Shown in pieces: positions 36,180-46,913 of a stretch of DNA of 64,000 bases; positions within the stretch are counted from its first letter, which is position 1; each line of letters opens with the position of its first letter. The stretch lies in the NCBI GenBank assembly GCA_015501605.1, contig JADNRZ010000034.1, positions 124,001 through 188,000 on the forward strand, written 5' to 3'. Source of the stretch: Panaeolus papilionaceus (Eukaryota; Basidiomycota; Agaricomycetes; Agaricales). The notes under the pieces are model-generated. The model was not told the origin of the DNA. It made no database searches and worked only from the letters and a program-made list of their open reading frames with translations. Both the position numbers and the translations under genes were made by a program.

Positions 36180-36785
36180 TTTAGTTGGATGTGTAGGATC
36201 GGGTTTTACGAACGAACCAATGAATATCTATTGAATCTGAAGTTGAATTTGGATGGATCGTTGAGCTGGTCCCTTAAACCTGGGATGTAGCGCTCAGCAC
36301 CAATTATCCAAAGAAGTCTGCGCTTATGATCCGAATCCATCGATATGGCTCTGTGAATATTGCTTTTGCAGCATGGACAGAACCAGGACGAAGAGAAATG
36401 ATTGATGATAAATTTGAAACAATTCAACGCTAAACAACACGGGAGGAAAACATGGTATGTATGAATGTATGTAATAAATCCAAACAAGTAAGAGTCTGAG
36501 GGTAAGAGAAACATAAACGACGAAGGTGAATCATACAAACATGGAGGGGTAAAATCGAAAACGAGGCCTAAATGGATGGTAGACAGCTAAGTAAAAACAC
36601 GGAATCCGTCGCCAAACAGAATAAGTTGACGCTCAAGCCTTTTTTCCGAACGGTTCCTTGACAATCCACTTGGCTTGTGCCAAACACCCCTTGACAGACA
36701 AATCTTGATAGTCGAAGATGACCTGCTCCTAACCTTCAGGAGGGATCCTAAATTTGATGAGCGCTAGAGCTGACTCTGCGACTTG
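36180..36785. other. intergenic, NOC4 3' flank
   Basis: 3' flank of NOC4 up to the inverted terminal sequence of an element. No gene seen. Confidence 0.45.
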
Positions 36786-37638
36786 CCCTGCTCGAATCAA
36801 TCCAATCGTGAATCTATTATGGTGTTGACTCCCTCCATAGTACATGTTAAGAAGGATAAACCATTCTCTAGTGCTCTTTGAGAATGGCATGGATGCTGTG
36901 TAACGAAAGAGTCAAGCAAACGGCGAAGCTGTTGTTGTAATGTGGTCCAGTAGTGGTCAAACCCAGCTAACCAAGGTTTTCGAACAAAAAAAAAGTATTG
37001 TAGCCTCTTCTTTGGTGATAGACAACACATCCCTTGTTGCATCCAGGTTGTCCCCTTTGATTCGAAAGTAGAATAATAAAAGACAAAGTTTCTCCATTTG
37101 GTTGTTGACAATGTAGTGATGCTTGGCTGAACCTCCCAGAGTGCCTGAGGTCTTGAGGCTGTTGACAAATGAGCTCGAGTTGGGGGCGCTGAATTTACTG
37201 ATCAATACAGGGATGTATTATTCTAGAACAACTACATAGGGATTACTTATTCTTTATCTGTCCATGGAAATCACTTTGGCGGATGCATTTCCAGAGGGAC
37301 CTTGAAGGGTCAGATCATATCTTAAAAAGGAAGAATATCTTCCCATTAGGGGATGTCACACAGATGATGATTGGTTCGTTGTCGTCATTTCATCACTGCA
37401 TCAAACGGACGACCGCAACGATGTTGTGGAACCGAAAAGTGTATCTAAGGCATGTTGATGGTCAAGGTTCGACAAAAGTGCCCAAAGAGTTGTGTGCGGA
37501 GTGCACCTATGTACTCAATGGTAGTCGATACCTCCAACAGTCCTTCCGCCCTAGCGGTTATCTATCGCATTCGACAACTTGAGGCAAATGATATCTGAAC
37601 GGGGTAGAATGCACGATGGGATTGATTCGAGCAGGGTA
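36786..37638. mobile_element. 0.85-kb element with perfect 18-bp inverted ends, copy 1
   Basis: The left end CCCTGCTCGAATCAATCC (36786-36803) is the exact reverse complement of the right end GGATTGATTCGAGCAGGG (37621-37638). The interior matches 50912-51770 in reverse orientation. No transposase is recognisable; short frames on both strands (36797-37168 minus, 37283-37582 plus) are shared with copy 2 but interrupted. It could be a non-autonomous DNA transposon or an internal fragment of a retroelement. No target-site duplication was seen by eye. Confidence 0.65.
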
Positions 37639-39226
37639 ATGCTAGGAGGGTCATTGGGGGCGGGGCCAATGACAGATGTGTCGCTGACTGACATGAGGGA
37701 TGACGCATGTAAACGTCAAATTTTCATCTTGGCTACTTGACTTGTTCCACAAAAGCCTATGGAAAGATCCTTGTGGCAAGGCGCAGAACACCCTGAACGG
37801 CTAGTCGAGGTCCCAAGATGCTCTTGCCACGCTCATGCTCCACGGTTCGGATCGCCGTGAAGCTTGGCAAGCACTAACTCCAGACTCACAATACTTAACC
37901 TTTCTCAGTCCCGGCGCCTGCTGTATTAGTAAGTTGAAGCCATTTTATCCTTCGAAGGTGGACGATGATGATGAGCACTATGGTGTGAGGACGAATGGGG
38001 AATGAAAACAAATGAGAAATGGAATGGGCAGTCGGAGTGTGATGGTGTAAGGTGAGTGATGAATGAAGAGCGCTCGTGTACGAGTTCGTGGGGTCCGGAG
38101 AGCTAAGGTTTGAAGAATAAGGCTGAGGGCGATAGAGAGAGGTTCAGGTCGGCGACGGCGACACTGAGAGACGAAACGAAGCGATAAAGGAACAGAAACC
38201 GACCACGGCTGCGACTAGGAACGAAAGCCAACGACGGTGGCTACGTCGGAGGACTGGGAGACGAAGAATAACCAAGACAATCGAACCAGACCCGGCTGGG
38301 GGCGCTGAGGGACTGAGAGACGCGAAATACGAGGGGAAGCGAACCAGACGACGGCTGGTATGACTGCTAAGACGAAACGAAACAGAAACGAAGCTCAGAC
38401 ACGAAATATGGGAGGTCAGAATGATCTGATTTTTGAGGTAGACTAGAGTACAAAAGATATTGTACTACAGTGTGTGTATCTACAACATGAGAAAACGAAT
38501 GAATAATGATGAAAATTTTCATATGAATCAAAGAAACGAAAGATGGAACAGGGATTTGTGAATAAGTGAATAAAAAGAAGTTATGAAAATTTAAAGATGG
38601 TAGGTAGTGCGGGCGTGATAGCGTGCGTGTGTGAGCGTGATACTGATGCCGTGGCCTAGGCGCTTGAATCGGCGAGTTGCTGAAATAGTCCAAAAACGTA
38701 CGAAGGCCCGAAAACGGAGGTAGATGGGCGCGCGGCTCATCAACGAGGGTATCTGTAAGCCGATGGTGCTTCTCTTGGCCAATGAAATTTCCACAAATCG
38801 TGGTTCCGGGCCTGTACTCTTCACACGTTCCGGGGTATGAATACCAGAATAGGCAGAATAAGTAGCGTAACAAAAGCCTTGCGTCATTGATTTGTCGAGT
38901 TGTTTAAGAGACGTTGGACAGATCTGACTGCCTGTTGGTACCGGTGAATTACGAATTATTAATCAAATTGACGATGAATCACCATTCCATCGCAACCAGC
39001 AATACAATCCCTATTGAACTCAATTTTTTGTCCCCCAGATTCACGAAAAGGAAGGCCCCGTTTGTCAACAACAGGAGGTGCACCACATCATTCTCCGTCC
39101 CTCTGGCGATGTATAAAAGCCATCGAATCAGTCACCCAATACCCCAGGCCTCAGCTCGAACACCTAGTTCATTCTCATTAACCGACACGACCACTCAAGT
39201 CTTTTTCTTCTACACCTCACGTCGAA
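37639..39226. repeat. segmental duplication: hydrophobin upstream flank with extra GA-rich insert
   Basis: 37640-37925 matches the sequence flanking element copy 2 on both sides (GGCAAGGCGCAGAACACCC; CTCTTGCCACGCTCATGCTC). 38740-39226 matches the hydrophobin upstream regions on both inverted-repeat arms (CACACGTTCCGGGGTATGAA). Between them, about 37940-38640 is specific to this copy: GACGAAACG-rich sequence resembling 3990-4080, including the phrase GTACGAGTTCGTGGGGTC shared with repeat R. No gene in this stretch. Confidence 0.65.
39112..39119 (+). promoter_or_regulatory. TATA box of hydrophobin 1
   Basis: TATAAAAG lies 115 bp before the hydrophobin start codon. The two other hydrophobin copies have TATAAAA at the matching place (52483-52489 plus, 50193-50199 minus). 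Confidence 0.6.
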
Positions 39227-39687
39227 ATGTACGCCACCAAGCTCGCTGTTCTCGCTGCCATTCCTCTCGCCGTTAGCGCTACAGTTCTTCCTCGTACCGG
39301 TGGAAGCGGCAACGACAACTCCTGCAACACTGGCCCTGTTCAGTGCTGCAACCAACTCCAAACTGTAAGTACTCACATACACAAATATGCAGTTTCGCAT
39401 CGATCCTGACTTTTGCTTTTACAGCAAGCTCAATCGCCCTATACCAGTATTCTTGCTCTCCTCGGTGTCGACCTTGGTCCTGTCACTGCTCTCATCGGAG
39501 GTGAGCTAAATGTGTCGCAATAGCACGGAGCCGTTTGACTGATGACTCTATTCTAGCCAACTGCAGTCCATTGAGCGTGATCGCGGCTGCTGGCAACTCG
39601 TGCTCCACGCAGCCAGTTTGCTGCACCAATGTCGCCATGAATGGCTTGGTCAATGTCGGATGCACTCCCGTCAACATCAACGTCTGA
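39227..39687 (+). CDS. class I hydrophobin 1
   Basis: Three exons: 39227-39364, 39425-39500, 39557-39687; 114 aa. The first 18 residues ([18 protein letters not shown]) form a secretory signal peptide. The mature part has the eight-cysteine hydrophobin order: Cys, CysCys (QCCNQ), Cys, Cys (NSCSTQ), CysCys (VCCTN), Cys (VGCTP). The loop between the first CC pair and the fourth Cys is about 30 residues, as in class I. Hydrophobins are secreted, self-assemble at air-water interfaces and coat aerial hyphae, fruit bodies and spores. It is one of three copies here; a TATA box lies 115 bp upstream. Confidence 0.95.
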
Positions 39688-39794
39688 AAGCTATTTCAGC
39701 TATTGTATAAAACTTTCATTTCAACGGGCTGTAGGAAGTGTAAATGCATGTAATCATGGATATGTATATAGAAAGCTACAAAATATAAACTTGA

Positions 39795-41017
39795 ATGTGT
39801 TCGCCTTGCCACTATATATCGTCCATAAACCGCACAGGGGATGCGACACGGAGCCCAACGAGCTCTGACCGTGGCAGCTTCGAGAGCAACCTCAAGATCT
39901 TTACCACCGACGTTGACCCAGAAGGTGTCGATACCATCTCACGCTCGCGTATCTCGAGGGCGTTGCAAGTCTTGTAATTGAATGCGACATCTGGGCCGAT
40001 CTCCTTTATGAGGGCCACCTTTTGGTCTGATGCAGCCGAGCCAATAACCTCGAGACCTTGAGCTTTGGCGAGCTGAATTACGAGACTGATAAACGGCGAG
40101 CTGCTAAAACGGTTATGACGTTATTCATACATAGAAGCCATCGAATCCTAAGATGGAATTTAAGTAAATTTAAAGCGATCATGTCCAGATTGAGGATCAT
40201 CTAACAAGGGCGCGTACCTGCTCTAGTGCTAACGAATACAGTCTCTTCCTAATCGGTACCACATTTGATAAACATCAATGCGTTTCTGGAGCTATTAATC
40301 CGAACACTTACTGCTTTTGCTTTCGAGTACTCATTCCAGGCATAGATGGCGGTTTTTCCCGAAAAAGAGACGATGATTTCGGATTGTTTCATCATATCCT
40401 GACTTCAAAATAACCCTGACGTATGTAACTGGCATGCCCAGCACGCCGATGAAATGAGAACAAGGAAGGTTGCGTGGGTTGCTGGATTTCTGAAGTCCAT
40501 CGAGGTTCTTGCGAATAAAGTACTCCATGTGGTCTCCTTCAATACATGTCAGTCTAGCTGGACGTCTGGTCCCTGAAGATTCCTATTTAACAAACGAGTA
40601 TCCGTAAAGGTGATCACCCACTTTGACACCCGCATTCTCTGAACGAAGAACCACGCTGACACCGAAGTCATTCAAACTAGCAGAATATGTCAAGATAGAT
40701 GGCCAGATCATATGTATTATAAACTCACAATTCGTCAAAAGCGAAGGGTGGCTATAATGTAACGTGTTTGACAGTTATAATACAAAATTGAACCTCCACT
40801 CGGTTCCCGAGTGGGGCGAGCGTTGACGTTGACTGACTGAGTAGGATTTCTTGCTAGGATCTCCCATCTTTCCCCTCATGTATGGATCAACGGAGAGCTT
40901 GAGAGACTTCACAGGGAAGCCTCCATGATTCAAAGGTGCGTTTTGAAGATCGATTGTACCCCACATTTCCGGGTGGTCACATCTAGAATTTTCCACTCTT
41001 TCCTCGACCTTGACCAT
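39795..41017 (-). pseudogene. NADP-dependent alkenal/quinone oxidoreductase-like, degraded
   Basis: On the minus strand, fragments of a medium-chain zinc-independent oxidoreductase appear in order. They are VDPYMRGKMGDPSKKSYS (near 40870-40920), a VKVGDHLYGYS-like stretch (about 40590-40640), EYFIRKNLDGLQKSSNPRN (about 40470-40530), and ALIKEIGPDVAFNYK (39970-40015). The cofactor-binding glycine motif region is broken (around 40050-40130), and frames change repeatedly. Enzymes of this kind reduce alkenals or 15-oxo prostaglandin-like substrates with NADPH. It overlaps no intact frame and is best read as a pseudogene. A shorter inverted copy lies at 48830-49105. Confidence 0.65.
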
Positions 41018-41226
41018 TCTTAACGACTATTCACTAGCTATGACCCTGAAAGCTATTATTTAACCGCGTTATTTACCCTATCAATCGACAAGGAGACTTT
41101 CAACTCTGCTGGTTTCACTTTTTTCGTTTTCGTTGTTTCAAACAGGGTGTGTCGTTATTTCCATTTGTTTCGTCGTGGTGGCTGATTATTTTTGAGAGCT
41201 TAGAAGAAGATTACTTCAAATCGTTG

Positions 41227-42592
41227 ATGGCATACATCACTGAGAACGAGGAGATCACTAAAGTGAACGAAGAGCCGCTGGGGGTTGGGGTAGAGGCTGA
41301 CAGGTTGGATGGTCCCAGCGACGGACTTGGGTGCGTTAAGGAGGAGTTGGAGGGTGGTGGACTGCATGAAGGCGAGGCAGAAGGGTATAGCGAGGACGAG
41401 GAGGGAAACGAGGATGAGGGGTATGATAGTCAGGAGGAAGAGGGATATGGTTCAGAGCTAGATGACTTCCGACACTCATACGGGGCTATCTAGGGGGCAG
41501 CGATGGATACAGTGTGGGCTTGGGATCCCTCTTCAGCTTCTTCATGTGCAATGGCCTTGCACTACCCATAGCCTCTTACCCCATTAGCGCTCCTAGGTTC
41601 ATTACGCCGCCACCACCACGACACCTTTCTGATGCATCAGCGTTTTCTGGGCCCGGTGCATCGGTGTGGACAACCGCACCAGGATCACGACACCACATGC
41701 TCGCTGATCGTTCTACGGGACGCCCTGCGCTTGTTGCTATTCAGATGAAGCTCTCCTCGCATAACTTTTGGGTTACAAACGGAACGGTGGACGAGATGAG
41801 GGAGAGGAAAATATTCTGCGTTGGGCAGAAGCCGGACTTGCCTGGGTTCGATGGGTACTGGAGGAAGTGTATGCAGCAGCTCGAGGAATTGATGGAGACG
41901 TTCGTGAGGGAGGTTCCATCGGTTCGAAGGAGTGAAGAGAACCGCTTTTCGTTTATGCAACACAGAGTGGACGGCATCAAGCTTCAGATGCCTTTAACAA
42001 GAGAGCAAATGGTGCGTCATATGGCTCGAAATTCCTTCACGTTGCTTACTCGCAGTATTTGCAGTGGATGTACGGTCTTGAACACGACCCATACTACGCC
42101 GACTTCCTCCAACGATGCCCCTCAGATTACCAATACGTCGATGCTCCCACGTTTCCAGAAGGACCCAGTCGATCAAGGGTATACATCAACCCACTATCTG
42201 GCTATGACCAGGACGGAAGTATCATTGCTCCAAAAGATTACGACGAGAAATTCAGCGACACGGAGTTTATCTTTGAAGCTGAGTTCTCCCTGCATCACTT
42301 CGTCCTTCAGGGTGGGAATGGGGGCAGATGCTTCATTGCATGCCCGCATTCCCTCTTACTTGTGAATCCTGCGCATGTTACACCTGGACAACATTCGACT
42401 CGGCCAACTCACAGCCAAACCAAGCGCGAGATCAAGGATGAACCTGGTGTTAAGCAGGAAGAGCGAGAAGGGGTTTTAGTAGAGAGCAAGAAACGACGCG
42501 CGGGTGATGACGAAGAGTACAAACCGTTGGTGAAGAAAGAGGAGGACTTAGAGGAGCCAAGTCCAAGTCAGAAGAAGAGACGCCTCGATTAA
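41227..42592 (+). CDS. QHPFTG-family protein J (divergent subtype)
   Basis: The core exon runs from about 41466 to 42011; exon 2 starts at 42056 or 42065 and ends at 42592. Domain 1 contains ITPPPPRHLSDASAFSGP, HHMLADRSTGRPALVAIQ and IKLQMPLTREQM, the last replacing QHPFTG. Domain 2 starts WMYGLEHDPYYADFL, then YDQDGSIIAPKDYDEKF, FSLHHF and CFIACPHSLLLV. The tail is Lys/Glu-rich with ESKKRRAGDDEE and ends SQKKRRLD, two likely nuclear signals. A strongly acidic open frame from the ATG at 41227 to 41493 lies directly upstream in another frame. It is either a spliced first exon or was separated by a frameshift, so the N-terminus is unresolved. Function unknown. Confidence 0.65.
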
Positions 42593-44462
42593 GGAGGGGC
42601 TTACAGGTTAGTAGAGCCCTCGATCGAAGGTGTTCATGCGTCTATGATCTCTGTTCCTTTTGCTGTCTATACGTTTCTTCCCATTCTTGCTGCCTTGTAA
42701 GCCATTAAACGGCTAGCCACAACATTTCAAGTTCTCGGTTTCGTCTAATTCATATGCATTCATGTCCTTGATATCGGGCTTGTTTATTATTATCACTTTA
42801 CTGTTCGCATTCTCTTTATTTTTGCATTATTATATTCGCTAGAAAAATGGAAATGGTGTCATAGTAAATCGTTCACCATTTATTCAAATTTTATTGGTGG
42901 ATTAATGATGGGTGGTCGCACTTCAACTTTGGCGCCCATATGCATGTTCGGTTTGTGACGCAACGCAGCGCGCTGGCATGACCATTGACTCACAATGATT
43001 AAACAATTGCCGTTCAAATCTCTCCAGAGACTTAGATGGTGACACATTTGGAGATCGCCGTGTATCAAGACACAAAATAGCAGATTATAATAATATTTAT
43101 TTATTTATTTATTCCTTGCTTCGTTGGGTGTAGCTCGTAGGAGTCAATACAGAGGGATTATTTTCTCCAGAGAAGCGCCTCTATTTCCCCTACGTTTAAC
43201 CCTCAGTACGTGGTGTCTAACTTCCCCCTGCTAAGACCAAACCAATCGCTGTTGTTGTTGACCTGCAGCTATCTAGGCCATAAGTCCAGATGCAGCACAG
43301 TTCGAATCTTTGGAAGAGGCATAACTGGTTAGCTGGTTTTTATAACTGCCGCAGACCATAATTCCGACTCTTTACTACGCTCTGATATGCATCAAAGCCA
43401 CTAAGGGCACCAAATAGCTTCGAAGTGATCGCAGATTCCAGAAAATCTCTTGACGTGAGCACCATCATGCAATTGCTCGCGAAGCTGAGAGACGAAACGT
43501 GTGCGAAGAATTTTCTGTATATCGCCTTCTCAGCGTATGAGTTTGCAGCTCCGATGAACGAGGAGGGCGGAAAGAAGACGAACAGTGTGTCGGGTGTGAA
43601 AGATCGACAAAAAGAGAAATAAGCGCAAGGGCATCGGTTGGTTCCGAGGAGGAGAACGAGGAGGGGGCGCTTGACTCAGATGATGACGAATACATGCCTC
43701 CACATGACGATGTGAAGCAGAACGTTGCAGAAGCAGAGAGGCATGGAACAGCAGCGATCTGAGATGGGGGTATGGATAATGGGAGATATACGTATGATAT
43801 TTCGTACAAGTTACAAGAGTAGCGAAAAAAGAGAGACACGGCGATCAACCAAAATGGAAAACAGCGGGAGAAGACTCGGACTCCAAGAACGAAGCTGCTT
43901 TAGAAATTAAGCTTTATTCGGTATTGAGACGTTGACTGGGTCAAAGAGAGGGGAGACTTGTTCACCTCTCTAGGATGACATGGACTGATACGAGAGGGAG
44001 TTCATTGGTGGAAAACCTCATCGCCGTTCCAGCGAGTCGAGGCACACTCTGCATCGCACATCGAATTCAAGTCCGACATTCCTTGAGTGCCAACCTCCCT
44101 TCTAAACTCCGCCATACCCACGATCCATTGACACTGATTGATGAACTGCACACTGTAAGTCTGTAACGTTCAACAAGATCTGATCAGTCCCCTCAAAGTC
44201 CACAGATGCATCAACGGCTTGACTTGCATTGACTCTTGAACGTTGAACTATGACAACCATGACGGGGCTCTATAAATAAACTAGGACGAGATGTGGTTGT
44301 CTGAGGTCTCCCATTCCCCCCTCTTAGCGCCCAAAGGCGACTTTAACGTTGATCAACAGGTTGGTTTTCTGAGTGTTTTATCAGGCTATCACAGTACCTG
44401 AAGTGATTCTCGTTGTATAAATAGCCCACCCTCACAAGGAAACCACCGCAACAGGATTCCAA
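42593..44462. other. intergenic with an acidic open frame of unknown status
   Basis: Mostly no recognisable gene. A simple (TTTA)n run lies near 43092-43112. Around 43425-43760 two adjacent frames encode Lys/Glu-rich and Asp/Glu-rich stretches (VGSEEENEEGALDSDDDEYM). They recall the acidic parts of family copies J and L, but no domain 1 or 2 block is present. They may be a relic. Confidence 0.35.
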
Positions 44463-46045
44463 ATGCAAGACTCAGATCGAGATCACAACCAGGACCAGCA
44501 TCACCTCGTCGAAGACCTGGGTTCCGCCAGCGATGAGGACTGGACCGACGACGGAGAAGACGACGACGTCAACCCCAACATCATAGACCTCACCCAACGC
44601 CGCCCTATCACTCCCCTCCCCCCGCCCACACCCCTCCTTCTCTCCGACATCGCCTCATTCACCGGCCCCCTCGCACCCCTCTGGAAACTCGCCAAACAGT
44701 CCCCCACCACCGACCCGTCCCTAATCCAATTCTACAACCCACAAACCGAGCAAATCGCTCTCCTCGAAGTCCCAATGGCATGCCTAGCACCGAAGCTATG
44801 TGGCCACTTTGGGGTTCCACAGCGCTTGGTGGGGGCGAGGAAGAAGGGGAGTGAGAGGGGGAGGTGGAGTATAAAGCGGAAGAAGCTCGTGTTTTATTTG
44901 GAAGGCCTGAACGTGGAGGAGTGGACCCGCGCGATGGGGGTGTGCGAGATGATTATGGAGAAGCTGGGCGAGGATGTTCCAGGGGCTGTTGAGGGCGTTG
45001 AGATTTGCAAGACGTCGTTTTTGAATAGGGATAGCGATGGGAGGGTGTATTTGAAGGTGCAGCAGATGTTGTGGGAGGGTGAAAAGGTGAGCTGATGTCC
45101 ATGGTGCCTAAGGTGTGCGAGTGCCGTTAATCACTGACGTTTGGTTGCGATTTATAGCATCTATACGGCGCGGAAGACGACCCATACTTGGCTTACAACC
45201 TTAAATTTGGTGATATCCCTGCAAGTGGATATCAAATCACGATTCCCGTCTTCACGAGGTCTTCAGAATCAGATAGAGAAACGTCACCCGAGCCCGAGCC
45301 CATATCCGACGGCCCCACTGCAACGGCGACCGCGACTCAACCCGATAACGCCCCCCAATTCCTCCCCTCTCCCCTAACGCCCAATAAACGTAAACGCAAC
45401 TCCCAACCCAAAACCCCTCAAAGCAAACGGAAGTCCAACAGGTCCTACTCCACCTTCCCCACCATCCCCTGCCTCGTCTACTCCTCCGGCGGCGCCTTTA
45501 TCCCCCCGCAAGAGTACACCCGCAAACTTACAAACCGACTTGTGAGTGCCGTCATCTCGTTGTGTGCAGTACGACGTGGGGACTGGAAGAAAAAGGGGAA
45601 TGAGGGTGTTCCGTTGGCGATTGTGGCGAGGCCGCATATACTGAGATTGGTAGAAGAGGAGGGGCAGGTGTTGTTGGGGGAGGAGTTGGAGTTGGGAGAG
45701 AGTGAGGTGATGAATGGGGGAAGTGACGGTGGGGTGGAGCGTGAGGAGAATGTGGGGGCGAGCGCGACTAGGAAGAGGAAAGGAAAGGCGACGGCGACGG
45801 AGGAACTACAGACACCGAAGAAGACACCCACGAAGCCGAAAGTGACAGCAAAACCGAAGACGCTGACAACACCGAGGAAGACCAAACAGAAGGCAGCTGC
45901 GATGTCACGGAAAAGCACGACAACTAAGGATCCGACGCAGGGCACGTTGAAGGATTATTTCAGTGTTAGGCAGAAACCGGTGGCTGAGCCTGGGGCTGGG
46001 GGTGATTCGAGTAATCCGAAGGCGAAGAGGAGGAAGACGATGTGA
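44463..46045 (+). CDS. QHPFTG-family protein L with SIM-like and PIP-box motifs
   Basis: Exon 1 is 44463-45086 and exon 2 is 45158-46045 (GTGAGC/TATAG, phase 0); 503 aa. Residues 1-38 are acidic. IIDLT at 40-44, just after EDDDVNPN, fits a SUMO-interacting motif. Domain 1 spans ASFTGPLAPLWKLAK to LKVQQMLWEGEK (208). Domain 2 begins HLYGAEDDPYLAYNL, then a Ser/Pro-rich insert with KRKRNSQPKTPQSKRK, SSGGAFIPPQEYTRKL and AIVARPHILRL. The tail is Lys/Thr/Pro-rich. It contains QGTLKDYF (45938-45961), a canonical PCNA-interacting (PIP) box, and ends PKAKRRKTM, a nuclear signal. Established knowledge: PIP boxes bind PCNA and SIMs bind SUMO. A role at replication forks is inference only. Confidence 0.8.
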
Positions 46046-46913
46046 GGAGTTGTTGTGTTGCGTGTGGTGCGCTCTATGTTGCCCTATTTTGGCTTTGTGT
46101 TTTTTTATCTGTATTATTTCTTCGTGTACTATATATCTCTTTTCGGTTCAAGTTTCTTGTATAAGTGCGGCTCCTTTGCTGCTATTTATCTGAGTATCGT
46201 GTTCAATTTCGGTTTTTCACCTTTTTTTATTCCATCTTATCACGATTTCCTTCCTTCGCAATACCCCTCTATGTAGCTGCTCTACCTTAGTACCTCTGTC
46301 ATCATCCTCCGCCTTATTCATTGCTCCAAATTCTGTACTCATCGATACCACAAATTCTGTTTCAATGTGTTTAAATAATTAAATTGATGAGCTTAATGTG
46401 AACTGACACGTTCGAAAATGTCATCTCTGCTCAACCATATCAGAACGCGTTGCGCCTCATGACGCAACACTCGGATTCAGTTACTTAAAGTTACTAAAAG
46501 GAGCGCGACGCGACGCGTCATACCACGTGCCAGATCATCAAAGGTGCATGACACTCAGATAAGATTAGATATTTGCCATGACCCCGAAACCACCAATATG
46601 GTATATGGTGGCGCATTCTATCAGCTTCCATCTTTCTCCTTCTCCCACAACGTCGACAAGCACTTCCTACGACACCTGCTACATCTACGCCTTACATCTC
46701 ATAACATCTACAATTTTTTGAAGTTTTATAACCTTTAAATCTAAGTTTCAAGGTACGTCGTGATTTTTGTCAGTTGGCCTCACACGATGTCAATTGCATA
46801 TTCTAAATTCAATGGTGTATTTATAGAAAACCACCATCACGACATCGGGCGCTAGCCAGGCTTCATTTCATTCTCTACTCGAGTTATTCAAACAAGCTCG
46901 TCAATATTCAATC
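46046..46913. other. intergenic, no gene seen
   Basis: T-rich 3' flank of copy L and promoter of copy M; nothing else supported. Confidence 0.4.

Noticed and set aside
43425..43848. Overlapping open frames rich in Glu/Asp and Ser
   Set aside because: No conserved block of the neighbouring family and no good start; noted only as a possible relic.
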